Of a stretch of 64,000 nucleotides of DNA, positions 24,201 through 36,100 are shown piece by piece. How positions within the stretch are numbered: position 1 is the stretch's first letter; the number at the start of each line of letters is the position of its first letter. The position numbers and the translations under genes are program-made. The notes under the pieces are model-generated. The model saw only the letters and a program-made list of their open reading frames with translations. It made no database searches and was not told the origin of the DNA. The DNA is from Plumapathes pennacea (lineage: Eukaryota; Cnidaria; Anthozoa; Antipatharia; Myriopathidae). The stretch is from assembly GCA_964036295.1 (NCBI GenBank), contig OZ038465.1:9679667-9743666 (forward strand), given 5' to 3'.

Positions 24201-25401
24201 AACATAATCTCTTCTCTGTCAGAAGTCTCTTTCTCTCGGTAATTTCCGTCACCGTGTTGCAAGCGGAAGATTTGTGTTCCGTGGTTTCACAATAGACGCA
24301 CGCGCGTGTCTTGTGTTCCGCTTGTCGAGTTTGATAGACTCTCAAGGGCTTGTCACGCCTCTTGTACGGAGATTCCTGTGGTTTCTCTTCACGTTTCGCT
24401 TCTATTGGATTCCTTTCGGTCCAAGCTTGTAGGGCCGCGACTAGTTGAGTGAAGTCCCATTCCTTCCATTTTTGCTCAGTTCTCACAAGATCCCCACGAA
24501 TACCGGGCAGTTTGTTCAGGGTTAGTCTCACGTGACCGTTCACATCGCTAAGCTTCTCGAGTGTTTCTAATGACTGCACGCAATACATTAGCTTGTCATA
24601 GAATGCGTGTATCTTTGCTGGTTGCGCACTCGTTATCGTCGGAAGGTTGATAATTTCTTCTACGTATGAGTTCACGATCTCGCTAGTATCACCATAGCGG
24701 TCTGCAAGGATCTTCTTGGCACGTTCGTACCCTGCGGCGGTGAAAGGCAGCCCGTCTATGTTTGATCGGATTTTAGGATCAACTAACTCCTTCAAATAAG
24801 AAAACTTCATGACATCCGCGATTTCGGCGCTGTCAATCTCGGCGGTGAATTGACCCCAAAATCGCAGCCAATCGTGATACGACCCGTTGAAACGTGTTAT
24901 CACGAGTTTGGGAAGCTTAGCGGCAGCGCCCTTTTTCGATGGGTCTGGGTGTGCCTCTTCAAGCATCTTTTGATACTCTAGTTTCTGGTTTAGGAGTTGG
25001 CGTTCGAACTCTAACTGCTGTTGTCTCTCATGCTCTTCGTGGGCTTGTTGCTGCTCGTATTCTTTCTGCTTAAACGTTAGTTTTCCCTGCCGCTTGTGAG
25101 CATCTTCGGCCGCTTGCCGGTCAACTTGCATTTGCTGGATATGTTTTGCTAGTTTCTTGACACCTTCATCCGCTTCAGCTAATAAGTTCTCAGCTTCCTC
25201 GCCCCACGTTCTGACTTCATCTTCAGATTCTCCTTTAGCGAACTTCTGTTCTTCGATTTGTTCCTTGAGGTTGTTCACAGCCTTGATCGCAACTGTGATA
25301 GATGATTTCTGTCGTTCCGCGACTTCTTCATCCTCCTTCGCGATGATATTGTTAGTCTTTTTGAGGGTAAAGCTGAGCGCTCGCAGCTTTCCCTTCATCA
25401 C
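21211..25401 (-). pseudogene. BEL unit 2 gag-pol frame, integrase deleted and frameshifted
   Basis: A 1396-codon frame with the natural start MMKGKLRALS, 19 codons into the internal region after the leader. Domains are as in unit 1, with only scattered substitutions. Near the 3' end it lacks 2 bp relative to unit 1 (GTGACTCC versus GTGCAACTCC on the plus strand, near 21351), which shifts the frame just after TLHGG. The integrase core is missing at the same place as in unit 1, so the deletion predates duplication of the units. Zinc knuckles, DTGA and YVDD motifs are intact, so Gag, protease and reverse transcriptase could still be made. Confidence 0.9.
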
Positions 25402-25489
25402 TTCGTCTTGGTCCTTGTTCTTGATCGAACAGCGTCACTTGGATTTTTTCGGGTCCTTTGCTCTTGTACGAGCTTAATCACTGTTGGGT

Positions 25490-25507
25490 TCCCCGTCGGA
25501 GGTGCCA
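25490..25507 (-). other. candidate primer-binding site of BEL unit 2
   Basis: The minus strand reads TGGCACCTCCGACGGGGA two bases after the 5' LTR, starting with the TGG expected for pairing with a tRNA CCA end. The same sequence follows LTR 4 at 25888-25905. I could not assign the tRNA. Unit 1 lacks it. Confidence 0.6.
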
Positions 25508-25509
25508 CG

Positions 25510-25779
25510 TGTCGTGAATTCGCCTCCCCAAGTATCCACGACAAAATCGCAAGGCTGTCTTTTCACAGTTTTAATGAAGCTTCGCACTCTCTCGCAGATT
25601 CACTCACACTAAATACTTCAGTTGCATACACAATGCTAAGTTCAATCATATCACTTACCAAAAATTAATCCCTCTCAACCTGTCACTCGCTAAACTCACT
25701 TATCTTTCCGCTCGCTGGAATGTGCTCTTATGTTACTAATCCACTCTTCTCACGATATACATTTGCGTAATCTCCGACA
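25510..25779 (-). repeat. BEL LTR 3
   Basis: 270 bp: one base shorter than the others (GCTGGAATG versus GCTGGCAATG). It is the 5' LTR of unit 2. Its other side joins directly to a leader fragment, so all coding sequence between LTR 3 and LTR 4 is deleted. Confidence 0.92.
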
Positions 25780-25907
25780 CGCAGCTTTCCCTTCATCACT
25801 TCGTGTTGGTCCATGTTCTTGATCGAACAGCGTCACTTGGATTTTTTCGGGTCCTTTGCTCTTGTACGAGCTTAAGCACTGTTGGGTTCCCCGTCGGAGG
25901 TGCCACG
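25780..25907 (-). mobile_element. BEL leader remnant between LTR 3 and LTR 4
   Basis: 128 bp matching the gag start and leader of unit 2 (start-codon region, primer-binding site) with about six differences at most by eye. The LTR-leader-LTR arrangement resembles a terminal-repeat miniature of the element. Confidence 0.85.
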
Positions 25908-26178
25908 TGTCGTGAATTCGCCTCCCCAAGTATCCACGACAAAATCGCAAGGCTGTCTTTTCACAGTTTTAATGAAGCTTCGCACTCTCTCGCAGATTCA
26001 CTCACACTAAATACTTCAGTTGCATACACAATGCTAAGTTCAATCATATCACTTACCAAAAATTAATCCCTCTCAACCTGTCACTCGCTAAACTCACTTA
26101 TCTTTCCGCTCGCTGGCAATGTGCTCTTATCTTACTAATCCACTCTTCTCACGATATACATTTGCGTAATCTCCGACA
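25908..26178 (-). repeat. BEL LTR 4 (outer, 5' end of the array)
   Basis: 271 bp, TGTCGTG to CCGACA, followed by ATAG, the right half of the target duplication. Confidence 0.93.
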
Positions 26179-26183
26179 ATAGG

Positions 26184-26300
26184 GAATCACATGATTTCGA
26201 ATGCAATTTGGAATAAATGAGCACTCGTAAATTTTTCAAAGACCACAAAATTGCGCGAGTGCTCATTTATTCCAAAATTGCATGAGAAACCATGTGATTA
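26184..26300. repeat. inverted repeat (hairpin MITE)
   Basis: Arms of about 45-50 bp: GGAATAAATGAGCACTCG on the left reappears inverted on the right, with AATCACATG at the outer ends. It begins immediately beside the BEL target duplication, so the retrotransposon landed at or in this repeat. Confidence 0.75.
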
Positions 26301-26664
26301 TTTTTTCAATTAACATGCATACAATAACTTATGTCACGCAGTTTTTTCCAATTTCTCTACAGTTCACTAGTGTCTCAAGAACTTTGTTTTCTCGTAAACA
26401 GAATCGGTCAATCGGACTTGTCCTGAGGAATGAAAACACACTTTCTGTTTTGTTTGGCTTTGCATGTTAACACGCGCGCCAGCTGTCAGCAATTTTCAAT
26501 TTCAAATTTTTGCACTGTTACTTTCACATTTTTGCACTGTTTGAGATATATTGACATGCGCGCAGCCAATCAGAATGCAGAAATTATTGTATGCATGTTA
26601 TTAGTTCCGTAATTCGTACTATTAATAACCATATCTAGTGTCATAGCGGGCAAACTGGATAACA

Positions 26665-26900
26665 GATTAATGCCGTGTTTACTCGAGACACATTTACCTC
26701 GGTGAAAGCATTTACTTTACTGCAGTAAACGTACCACGCGTGTAGACAATTTACAAAACCTTGGTAAGTGTAGTTCAGAACAGTAGAAAATTTACCATTG
26801 TAAATGCCAATTTACCATCTTGCAAGGCATGGTAAATGCAAATTTACCGCGGTGATTTTTTTACTGCGTTATGTGTCTCTCGTGTAAACAGGCAAATTTC
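26665..26900. mobile_element. MITE with GTGTTTACTCGAGACACAT-type ends
   Basis: The left end reads GTGTTTACTCGAGACACAT and the right end, inverted, CTGTTTACACGAGAGACACAT. Internal inverted words include ATTTACC/GGTAAAT. Non-coding. Confidence 0.65.
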
Positions 26901-26924
26901 AAGTCTCCGGATTACCTCTTGGTG

Positions 26925-27190
26925 TGCGCTCCTTTGGGACTATTTCGTTTATTCCTATTCGAAATAGACGGTAACCGTGTTCTATTCTGATTCCGGAATG
27001 AACGGAATTTCGTATTTTGTCCATTCTGCTCCCGAAAGCCGGAATAGCGGTTTACTCGGAATAGACAGAGTAGGTGGTTTTCGTGTTTCTTTTTCTGCTA
27101 TTCTGCTTTCGGAATAACGCAAAGTCTGTTCTTTTGGGAACTGGTATTCTGTATTTTCTGTCATTCTTATTCTGGAATAGGAATAGACGG
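26925..27190. repeat. inverted repeat of GGAATAGG / ATAGACGG words
   Basis: ATTCCTATTC near the left and GGAATAGGAATAGACGG near the right are inverted. The interior is rich in CCGGAAT/ATTCCGG. Probably a decayed MITE. Confidence 0.5.
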
Positions 27191-28441
27191 GCTAATCCTT
27201 AAAGAGTGCCCCTTTAAACCGGCCTGGTTTTCACGAGGGACACAAAACACAAGCGCACGCAAGAGTCCTTATTTCACAGTGAAAACAGGCTCGACGCAAG
27301 TGCAAGTGCAAGTGCAAGTGCAAGCACAAACGCACACGCAACTCAGAAGGATCAAAATGCATATATGGCCCGGTCACACTAGACTGGAAAGTTAATAATA
27401 ACTTAGTAGGCAGAACAAAACTGCGGTTTCTTTGACCGGGGCCTTGGTGCATTGCGTATTCCTATGGGTTTTGGATATCGCGAGGAGACCTGGGGGTAGT
27501 CACATGTTGTGATCTCGCGGTGCAATCGGACCCGGATTCGTTTTACGCGGTAGGTAAAGTGTTATTTTGCGTTTATGTGCCTTTGTTTGGAGGTTCCAAT
27601 GTTTTCCAGTCCAACGATCTTATATATGCACTAATCCATATCCAAAATTGCGTCTTCAAATTGTTTTTGCTTGTAGTTATACGGCCCAGTTCACCATGCA
27701 AAATGCAGAGATTACCCGGGTTACGTAGTTTTGCAACTGCTTTTACACAACGTAAAAGTTGTGAAGATAATGGGAAACCACTCCTTTACTTCGACTTTAA
27801 AAAATGATATTTTTTTATTAATGTTATTTAGTCAACAAAACAAAAGAGGGGTACATATTACGTACGACTTTGTCGTCAACAACTTGAGAGTAGCGTTCAT
27901 TTTTTGAGCTCTAATATCTTTAAACAATAGTTATTCACGCAGTAAGATCAGCTAATTGTGCAGCACAACAAATGGATACGACTAATTAAGACCAGGCCAG
28001 ATCGGAGCTGTTGGTCCATCTGGGTATTTGTAGCTAAAATCACGGTTAGTAGCCACTAACGCCTGACCAACGTTCGCGTGTAACATGGTTGGTTTCATAG
28101 AACTCTTTTTCCGTTTTCGTTGCAAAACCGTTTAGTTCATGAACGATAGAACTTCCTTTGATCCAGGCAACGGCGGTAACAGAAAAACGGAACCGTTGAT
28201 TCGTGTAATACCCTTACAATACGCCGTTGCACGCAAGTTTCCACGTCATTCTGTACCGTGTAACAGGGAATATTATGAGAAAAAGGCAGCAGCAATATAA
28301 AAATAAGAAAAGCCCCCTACACCGGAGGCCGATACCTTAAAAGCTTAAAAGCTCGTACTGAAAACCCTGCTATTGTTTTCTATATTCGCACCATTTATTA
28401 TATGCCGCTGTCTTGTAAAAGTGTTCAATATATTTCGTTTC

Positions 28442-28494
28442 AGCTGTTGGGGTGAAGAGTCGGGAATTTTGTGGACTCACGAAGCTGGACAGGT
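28442..28494 (+). other. possible non-coding exon upstream of IDO-like gene 2
   Basis: A 53-bp segment is bounded by a pyrimidine-rich acceptor (TTTCGTTTCAG) and a consensus donor (CAG|GTAATG). It could be a 5' UTR exon spliced to the acceptor near 29287. Purely splice-signal based. Confidence 0.25.
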
Positions 28495-28679
28495 AATGTA
28501 AATTACACCGCAGCATAGGAAAGGCAAGAATGCGTATGGTACAACTGCCTTATTGAGTCATTATAGACGCGTATACTGTTTCAACGAATTTTTCCTCGGT
28601 ATGGATTGAGTGCAAAATTTGGCACGACATTCTTGTTTAACATAGTTACGTCCTTTCTAATCTCCCTGTACTTACCTCA

Positions 28680-28910
28680 TAATTTTGGGTGGGAGTGTGC
28701 CGCCCGGTTTTGAAAACCCATACCCTTTTTTATTCGATTTTTCGACCCTATTTCAGACCTGAGGCCCAAAATGTTCCCCTTTTCAGGCCTGTTTTCCAAA
28801 ACTTGCACCGATACCTTATTTCAGACCAAAATGTTTGAAAACGTACCCTTTGGGGCGGCACACACCTATATGGCCTACGTATGGGAGTACCACCATCCCC
28901 TCCCCAGGTC
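28680..28910. repeat. MITE of the CCTTTGGGGCGGC family
   Basis: The left end (GTGCCGCCCGGTTTTGAAAA) is inverted relative to the right end (TTTGAAAACGTACCCTTTGG GGCGGCAC, shown split). The words CCCTATTTCAGACC and TTTCAGAC recur. Fragments of the same family occur at 42435-42620 and 46905-46995. Confidence 0.65.
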
Positions 28911-29328
28911 TAATCTGTACAATGTGATATTGAAACATTGGACAGTGCTTTTTTTCTTCATGCAAAAGTCTAATCCCATGTTTCAGTACGAGCCTGGTGC
29001 TCAATGTGTACATCTATACATTTCAGCTAGAGAAGGCTCCGCTGTGATACCCTGTCGAAAACATAATGGACAGGACGCATAATATTGGCTAATTTACTGG
29101 CCATTGTAGTCCTACAGTCTGGGGAGCAAAATTTTGAGGCTTCGTATCTCTTTCACTTTGCTTTTTGATTTTGTCACTATAGAGCCCGTTGAGATAACAA
29201 ACAGTTTGACTGATTTTCCGCGTGTGACGTATTTTGATAGAAATGAAGCGATACATTTAACTGGATTGTTTTCAACTTATTCTGCAGACCGCTGGATACA
29301 GTCAACTGGTATAATAAATTGAGGTCGC

Positions 29329-32300
29329 ATGGCTACAGTTCCTTCCCTTGAAGACTACGATGTGTCACCTGTCACGGGATTTGTCCCAGAAAAGCAGCCA
29401 TTGGTGAGAATTTTACGGAATGCAAGTGTGGCCTCCGGTGATTTTCTTTTCGTCAAATCGGAAAATGAATCCCATCGCAAAAAAGAGGGCCTAGATTGGG
29501 GGGGGAGGTCTGCATAACACTTCGCAATAAAAAAAGGCCCATAACACGTAACAGTAAACCCCATCCAGGCCCTCAAAAAAGACTGAGCATGTTGATATGT
29601 AGTCATGAAGCCAAGTTGCGTAGGTCAAACAAACATACAAACGAGTCCCCTAATCACAAGACAGCTAGCTTGTTGAAGTTAGTCATACTTAACTACGAGT
29701 CAAACCAAAAGAACCCTATCACGAGAAAGAGCGAGTGTTGAAATGTAGTCATAAAGCCAAGTTGCGCAGGTGAAGCAAACATACAAATGAGTCCCCTAAT
29801 CACAAGACAGTTAGTCATACTTAGCTACGAGTCAAACAAACTAAAATGAACCCTATCACGAGAAAAAGCGTGTTGAAATGTAGCCATACAGCCAAGTTGC
29901 GCAGGTGAAACAAACATACAAATGAATCCCCCAATCACAAGACACACAGCTATTGTAGCTTATTGAGGTTAGTCAACTCTATTGACTTAATTTCATGAAC
30001 CATGAGTGACTTCGTGTGTTCACTGTCAGGTCTCTAAAATCATCATTTTCTTACCACAATCCTTAGGAACGTCTGCCATCGCACTTTGACCCCTGGGAAG
30101 AAATTGCCCAGAATCTGCCCAAGCTGATAGCTCAGCGAACGCTCCGAGTAACAGTGGAAAAGGTACCTTACTAATGCTTTGGGTTAGTCTGCATAGAGCA
30201 TTTACTATACGCATTCGGATTGGTCCACACAAGTTTGGCAGCATTATCATCGGCCAATCAGGAACAAAAATGAAAAACCTGATTGCGATCTGTTCGCGGA
30301 AGCAGGCGCGGGCAATGACATTTTTCGTGATTCTATAACTCAACATATCATGCTGACGAACGTTCTAAGTATTCCTTTTATAGGATAAGCAAAACGATAA
30401 CTTTGCAAAACAACAAGAAAAAATACTCTTGTTTGACGCAAGCTGACGTCAAACTGACGCACGTGTGTTATGTTGATCGCCCGTACTGTCTAACTTTATG
30501 TTATCTTATAAATGTTGTTTAACTCCGTCTGTTCAGCTGCCTTTGCTGGATCACTCCAGACTTTCTGAACCAAGAGAGTTGAACAGGGCCCATCTTGTGC
30601 TTTGCGTCATTTCACATGCGTACGTCTGGTGCGAGGGAAAGACAAATGTGGTGAAGGTACGTGTCTAAGTCTTAAGAATTGTTTAAAGATGTCGTAATTC
30701 GTGCGTAATTCATGTCAAGCACTATGATTTTCCGTGCAGTTAGCCCGACGCCTCCTCAACATATAATGATTGAATTAATAATGCATTAATCTTAATCGGC
30801 GTGACGGTTATGAAAACTGAAAAGAGGGAGAAAAAAAGAGGTTTGGATCTGAGAGCGATGTCTTTTTGTCGTAAAAAGGGCATATACATAACTATCGTAT
30901 AATACAATATAGCATTAGTATAATGTAGAGAAGTGTAGTCTAGTGAAGGGTTGTATAGTGAATTATAATTCCCTCACTCTGCGAGGGTGCTAATCGCGAC
31001 ACCATGTCATGTTTGCGTGACGATCACGTCAACTTTGAGTTCCTGTTCTCTCACTCATAACAACGTTCAGGAGGCAGTCAAAAACTCTGGCAGTCAGTAC
31101 ATGCAAATATTGCTTTAAGATACCGAAATGTTTATACGTATGTGATGTATTGTTCTTTGTCTTGAAAAGCTGCTCTTTTTGCTGAAAAAAAGTATAGTTT
31201 GTTTCAGCGTGCTATTTATTCTTTTTGCCTACTCGTTTTGACTTGTGGAAACTTTAAGGTGTTACCCAGATGTCTGGCAGTTCCGTGGGTAGCTGTTTCC
31301 AAGATATTAGGTAAGTCCGTTCTTTATCTTTTAATTCTAATTTTGCTCTTGCTTCTATTTCTCAATTTTTAATATGTCTGCCTTTTTTTCAGATCTACCC
31401 CCAGTCTTAATACACAGCAGCTACATATTGCATAACTGGAGGCAAGTTAATCTCTTGAGGTGAGGAAGGATAAAAAAAAGACGAGCTGGTATCGTGATTT
31501 GTTCCCTCGTAGAGCTCGGGGATGATTCGTCAGCAGAAGCAGAAGCTAAAAACGTTTTCGATTGATTGTCCAGCTAAGACCAAAACCAAAATTACATGCA
31601 GCAGCGCCAATCTGGGTGCACTGTTTACTTGCCAGTGAGCCCTTTGACACTGAAAAGGTTCTGGGTGGGTTGGAAACAAAAGACATATGGCTTGTTGTTA
31701 CTACATAAAATAATGTATTTATACCTCAGCTGAACTTGAATTATTGTTTATTTTCTTATTTTCATGAACTGTTGGACACGAAAGACCATTATCCATGGAG
31801 TAAGTGTTATTTACATATATAAATACAGTGGTATACATACATTACTATGCGATATTTGTACGTTACTAAATTAAGGGAATCGGTGAATAATGATGATGAT
31901 TTATATCCCCAATACGCTAGCCCAGGTTAAAAGAAAAACGAAGCTACAAATACAGCAACTGCAATTATCTCCAAAATAATTGCATTACAAACTACTAGAC
32001 TATAGCCTAATCCAGTATTAATTAGTTGTATTTAGTTACCAAAATCCAAAGAATACATAATGTATGCAAATACATGTTAGCTTAAACTTTGGTCTAATCA
32101 GAAAATAACTTTTGAATAAAGGAATAGACGAATCTTTCAAACTTTATATGGTTGTCTTCCTTTTTTTCTTTTCTTTTTTTTCTTTTTTCTTTTTATTAAT
32201 CCAGTAACTTGAAGCCCCTGATTACCTGGTCAGACACACGCACAGAGCAAGGATTCATCAAGGTTCATTTGCAGGTCGAGCTGGCCTTTGGACTTGGAGT

Positions 32301-32491
32301 TAAAGTGGGTTAAGTTATTTTATTTTGTTCTTCTTCATTTTCAAATTAAAACTCTTTATATATTATTAAATAATCTTATTTAATGTAAACCCTTTGCATG
32401 CAACCTGACTGCTGTCATTAACTTTTTCAGCACATTGTGGATGGGCAACAGGTAAAGTGTTTATTACAAATGGATTGAAAATGTTTGCTTT

Positions 32492-32524
<33 letters not shown>

Positions 32525-33103
32525 CATTGCTCTCCTTTCTTTTTCTTCGTAACCTCGGACAAAAAACGAAAACACTCATCAGGGTGAGCTAGAGATATGC
32601 CAATAATAGTTCATATTAATTCACTCATCGACGGACTTATGATATTTTAGTTCTTTCTGTCCTCTATTCCTCTTCCTACCTTCTTCCATTCCTCTTCTCT
32701 TATTGTCTTTTTCTTTTTCTGCCTCACTCCGTCCTTCTCTCTTAATTCCTTACTCTGTCTCTTATCTTTATCTTTTCTCATCTCCTGTAGCTGTAGCAGT
32801 CAAATACCCAACACTAAGCAGAAATCATAGATGCCAGAAAACGAAATGCTCCTTTATAGTCTCCACAATGTCACTATATAATGCTCATGTAATTGTAATG
32901 GCATTAAATCCTAACCCTTCTATACAGGCTGTCCTTGATGATAATGTCACTGGCGTCTGCAAAGCTCTGGACAGTCTTTGTGAAACGATGTTGGCAATAC
33001 AGAAGTCTTTCTTACATGTGCACGGTATGCTTATTCTTAGAGCGGTTTTCGGACGATTAAAGTAAGTACACCGCCAATCATAATAATAATATTAATAATA
33101 ATA

Positions 33104-33170
<67 letters not shown>

Positions 33171-36100
33171 TTTATTTTAAGAGGGTAAAAACACTTTACA
33201 GTCGAAACTAATAAACTAGTGGCCCTCTATATACAAACTAGAGGCGGTAAGAAACAGTTTTCAACCAATCAGTAGCTAAAGTAATTCGCGTTTGTTTTTA
33301 CTTTGAAGAGAAGCCAATCAGCATTGCGACGAGAAGTGCCATCGCCAGTTGTTGGCTTGCGCGAGACTATCACAATCAGGTTTTGCTTTTTCTCCGGATT
33401 GGCTGAGAATGCTACTGGACTTGTTTGAACCAATCCGAAAGCGTAGGATGCGCAAAACCAATAAAAGCAATCGCACAATTAATTTCGACAGTCATCCGAA
33501 AACTTTTTCATGAATCAACAAAAGCCAATGCCAAGGTAAATATTAAGAGGATATAGAAGGATGGTCTGAATGTTTTATAGTGTAATTTTGTCCTGAAGTT
33601 CTGTTAAATTTATTACCGCGCACTTTATTTTATTAGATTTTTATGCTAATGTAATTACTTTATTTTTTCTTCATGCGTTCAGTAATTTGGTCCAAAGACA
33701 GACTCTTGCTCACTTGTTTTAATGGTTTTACTGCAAACTTGCTTATTTTCAGATTTTTGCGATCCCGAGGAATTCTTTAACGACTTAAGACCTTATTTGG
33801 CTGGGTGAGATAGAATTTATCATGCTCTCTTCTTCTAATTTGTGACTTTTACCTCCACGATTCCAAATAATTCCCAGAAATTCTTAGAAATTCATAGAAA
33901 GTTTATTCGTCAGGAATCCATCCTTTTATGGAAAGGTTTGCATGCACAAGTGCAGCAATAATCATGAGCAATCACGCAGTCAAAGAACATGTGCATGTGA
34001 CCATCTGAGTGAAGGAACATCTGTGAATATCATATTCTGGAGTGACAATGTTTAATTATTTTTCCATTTTCCATTATACTCTTTTATAAAATAACTACTG
34101 TATGATACTACGCGTGTTCTGATTGGCTAAATAACCGTGTTAGATGAGAGTATATTACACGCTGACGCGATACGCGATGTTTTTTACTTGACTAATTATT
34201 TTATAAAAGAAATATATAACGTGTTCCCGTGTAATATAGCCTCATCTAAACACTTGGGAAGTTGGGAGAACACTCGAGTAGCGCCGGAAACCACTCGGCG
34301 GCCTCGTGGTTTCCTTACGCTACTCTCGTGTTCTCCCAACTTCCCGCGTGTTTAGATGAGGCTATATTACACGGTGACGCGTTATATATTTCTTAAATAT
34401 AGAACGTTTTTGAGGGCTAACTGTAAAAACCTGAAATGAATTGTTAGTCCCCATCCAAAGAAAAACTTATTTAATTGTCATGATAATATCAATATTGTAT
34501 CTTCTTATTCTATATTTTGTCATTATAATTTTCATTTTAAAACTTCTTAATAGTAATTGTACCTGTATGAAAGTACAATTGGCAAATGACTACAAACGCT
34601 ACTTCACCTCTTCACAGGTGGTCAAACAACCAATCGTTCCCAGAGGGTCTCATTTATGAGGGTGTCAGCACAACACCTCTCAAGGTAACTTATACTTCTC
34701 AATGTCTTTCTTATCAGTGAGTTATACGTTTGACTATCTCAGTAATGCTACTTCGACCTCCTCAACAGGGATTTACTTCAGGGAAACATCTAAATTTCCA
34801 AATCACTTGGATTCATTTTTAGTCATTGAGAGAGCTTCCACTACAATTCAAGTATTTATCAAATATTATACGGAAACAATTCTTGTGCCAAGATAATTTA
34901 CTTTGTACTTTTGTGAATCCTTCATCACTTCTTTGGAAGTCTCACACCAGCAGTCGTCTTGCACTCTTACACCGAAATACAACTCGCAAAACTACCGAGA
35001 AACAAGAAGACGAATGCTCCTATCAAACTCAACAATTTTGCACACTTTACCCAGGAAAGCAAACAAAACCTGAAATATTCAGTTACGCTACTCGACATTT
35101 CTCGGGGTTCACCATTATTATCTTACACGACTTCTTAATTACATATGACAGAATGGATTCACGGCTAACTGAATACTTTGTCGTCCTTCCCTAGTACTTT
35201 GGAGGCAGTGCAGCAGAGTCTGCTATTTTCCCAGTCTTAGATGCAGCTCTTGGAGTGAAACACTACGAGGACCCCCGTCCAGGCAAGATCCCCTCACACT
35301 AGTCTTTTAGTTACTGGGATACAGAACATGAATTATGGAAGATATGCTGCAGTGGTCACAAAAATGTGGCTTCTATGTTCGGCAAGACATTATGTTTAAA
35401 AAAGGCAGACAGACAGACTGAAGAGCAGTAACAGAGAGAGAGACGACGGAGACGGAGAATAAGAAGGGACAAGGACGTAGAAGACAGACACTAAACTAGG
35501 AGATATGAGAGCGTTGGACAGACAGACACAAACTATTATACTGGGCTCGGGCGTTCAAAGCTTGATTAGGCTAATCCTGGATTAGGTCCAAACTTTTCTG
35601 TCGTTTTTAAGTCTGAAAATATTTTCGCTCGCAATACGACTTTCTCAATATGATTTGAGTTACAGCGATACTTTAGTTGGTTCGTAATCAAAACGCCGCC
35701 TTTTGTAGGGTGACAAGGTCAAGAAAATAAATTTGATTAAAACTTGGGTTAGCTTTTAGTCTTTGACCAACCGAGCCCAGAAGGATAGGCAGGTTCGAAG
35801 AGACACAGATTAATGTTCTCAGCACTTATTCGATAATATCCTCATGTTTCAGGGACGTGCGGCTTGGTATCCAGTCGGTACCTTGACACAATCACTGAGT
35901 ACATTCCACCAACATCAAGGAAGTTCATGAAGGCTGTAAGCGAAGGGCCATCAATGAGAGAGTATGGTGAGGAAAGGGACCGACATTGTTAGATAGCAAT
36001 CTGTACGACAACATGTGGACCAAACAAAAAGCCCTACCAGTCACGCATTGTTTCTCCTGGTGGATTGTCTCACCTCTTACTGTGTAATTTTCCACAGTGC

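Larger units (their letters stand above)
16221..26178 (-). mobile_element. BEL/Pao LTR retrotransposon tandem array
   Basis: Order on the plus strand: LTR, internal unit 1, LTR, internal unit 2, LTR, short leader unit, LTR. All LTRs are about 271 bp, start TGTCGTG, end CCGACA and are nearly identical. The coding strand is minus. The whole array is flanked by a 4-bp direct repeat ATAG (16217-16220 and 26179-26182), so it behaves as one insertion later expanded by recombination between LTRs, or as a concatemer inserted at once. The internal units are nearly identical, so the events are recent. Family assignment rests on the gag DUF1759-like region, zinc knuckles, DTGA protease, YVDD reverse transcriptase and the ENPADLGSRG RNase H signature. 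Confidence 0.93.
26179..29328. other. intergenic region upstream of IDO-like gene 2
   Basis: No protein gene is recognised. It holds hairpin-type repeats at 26184-26300, 26665-26900, 26925-27190 and 28680-28910, a CAAGTG-rich tract at 27295-27330, and a possible small exon at 28442-28494. The promoter of IDO-like gene 2 should lie here, but no core element is convincing. Confidence 0.6.

Noticed and set aside
16766..25668. Plus-strand frames opposite the BEL gag-pol genes (for example 19203-19625 and 23785-24207)
   Set aside because: They are antisense shadows, duplicated identically in both units, with no domain of their own.
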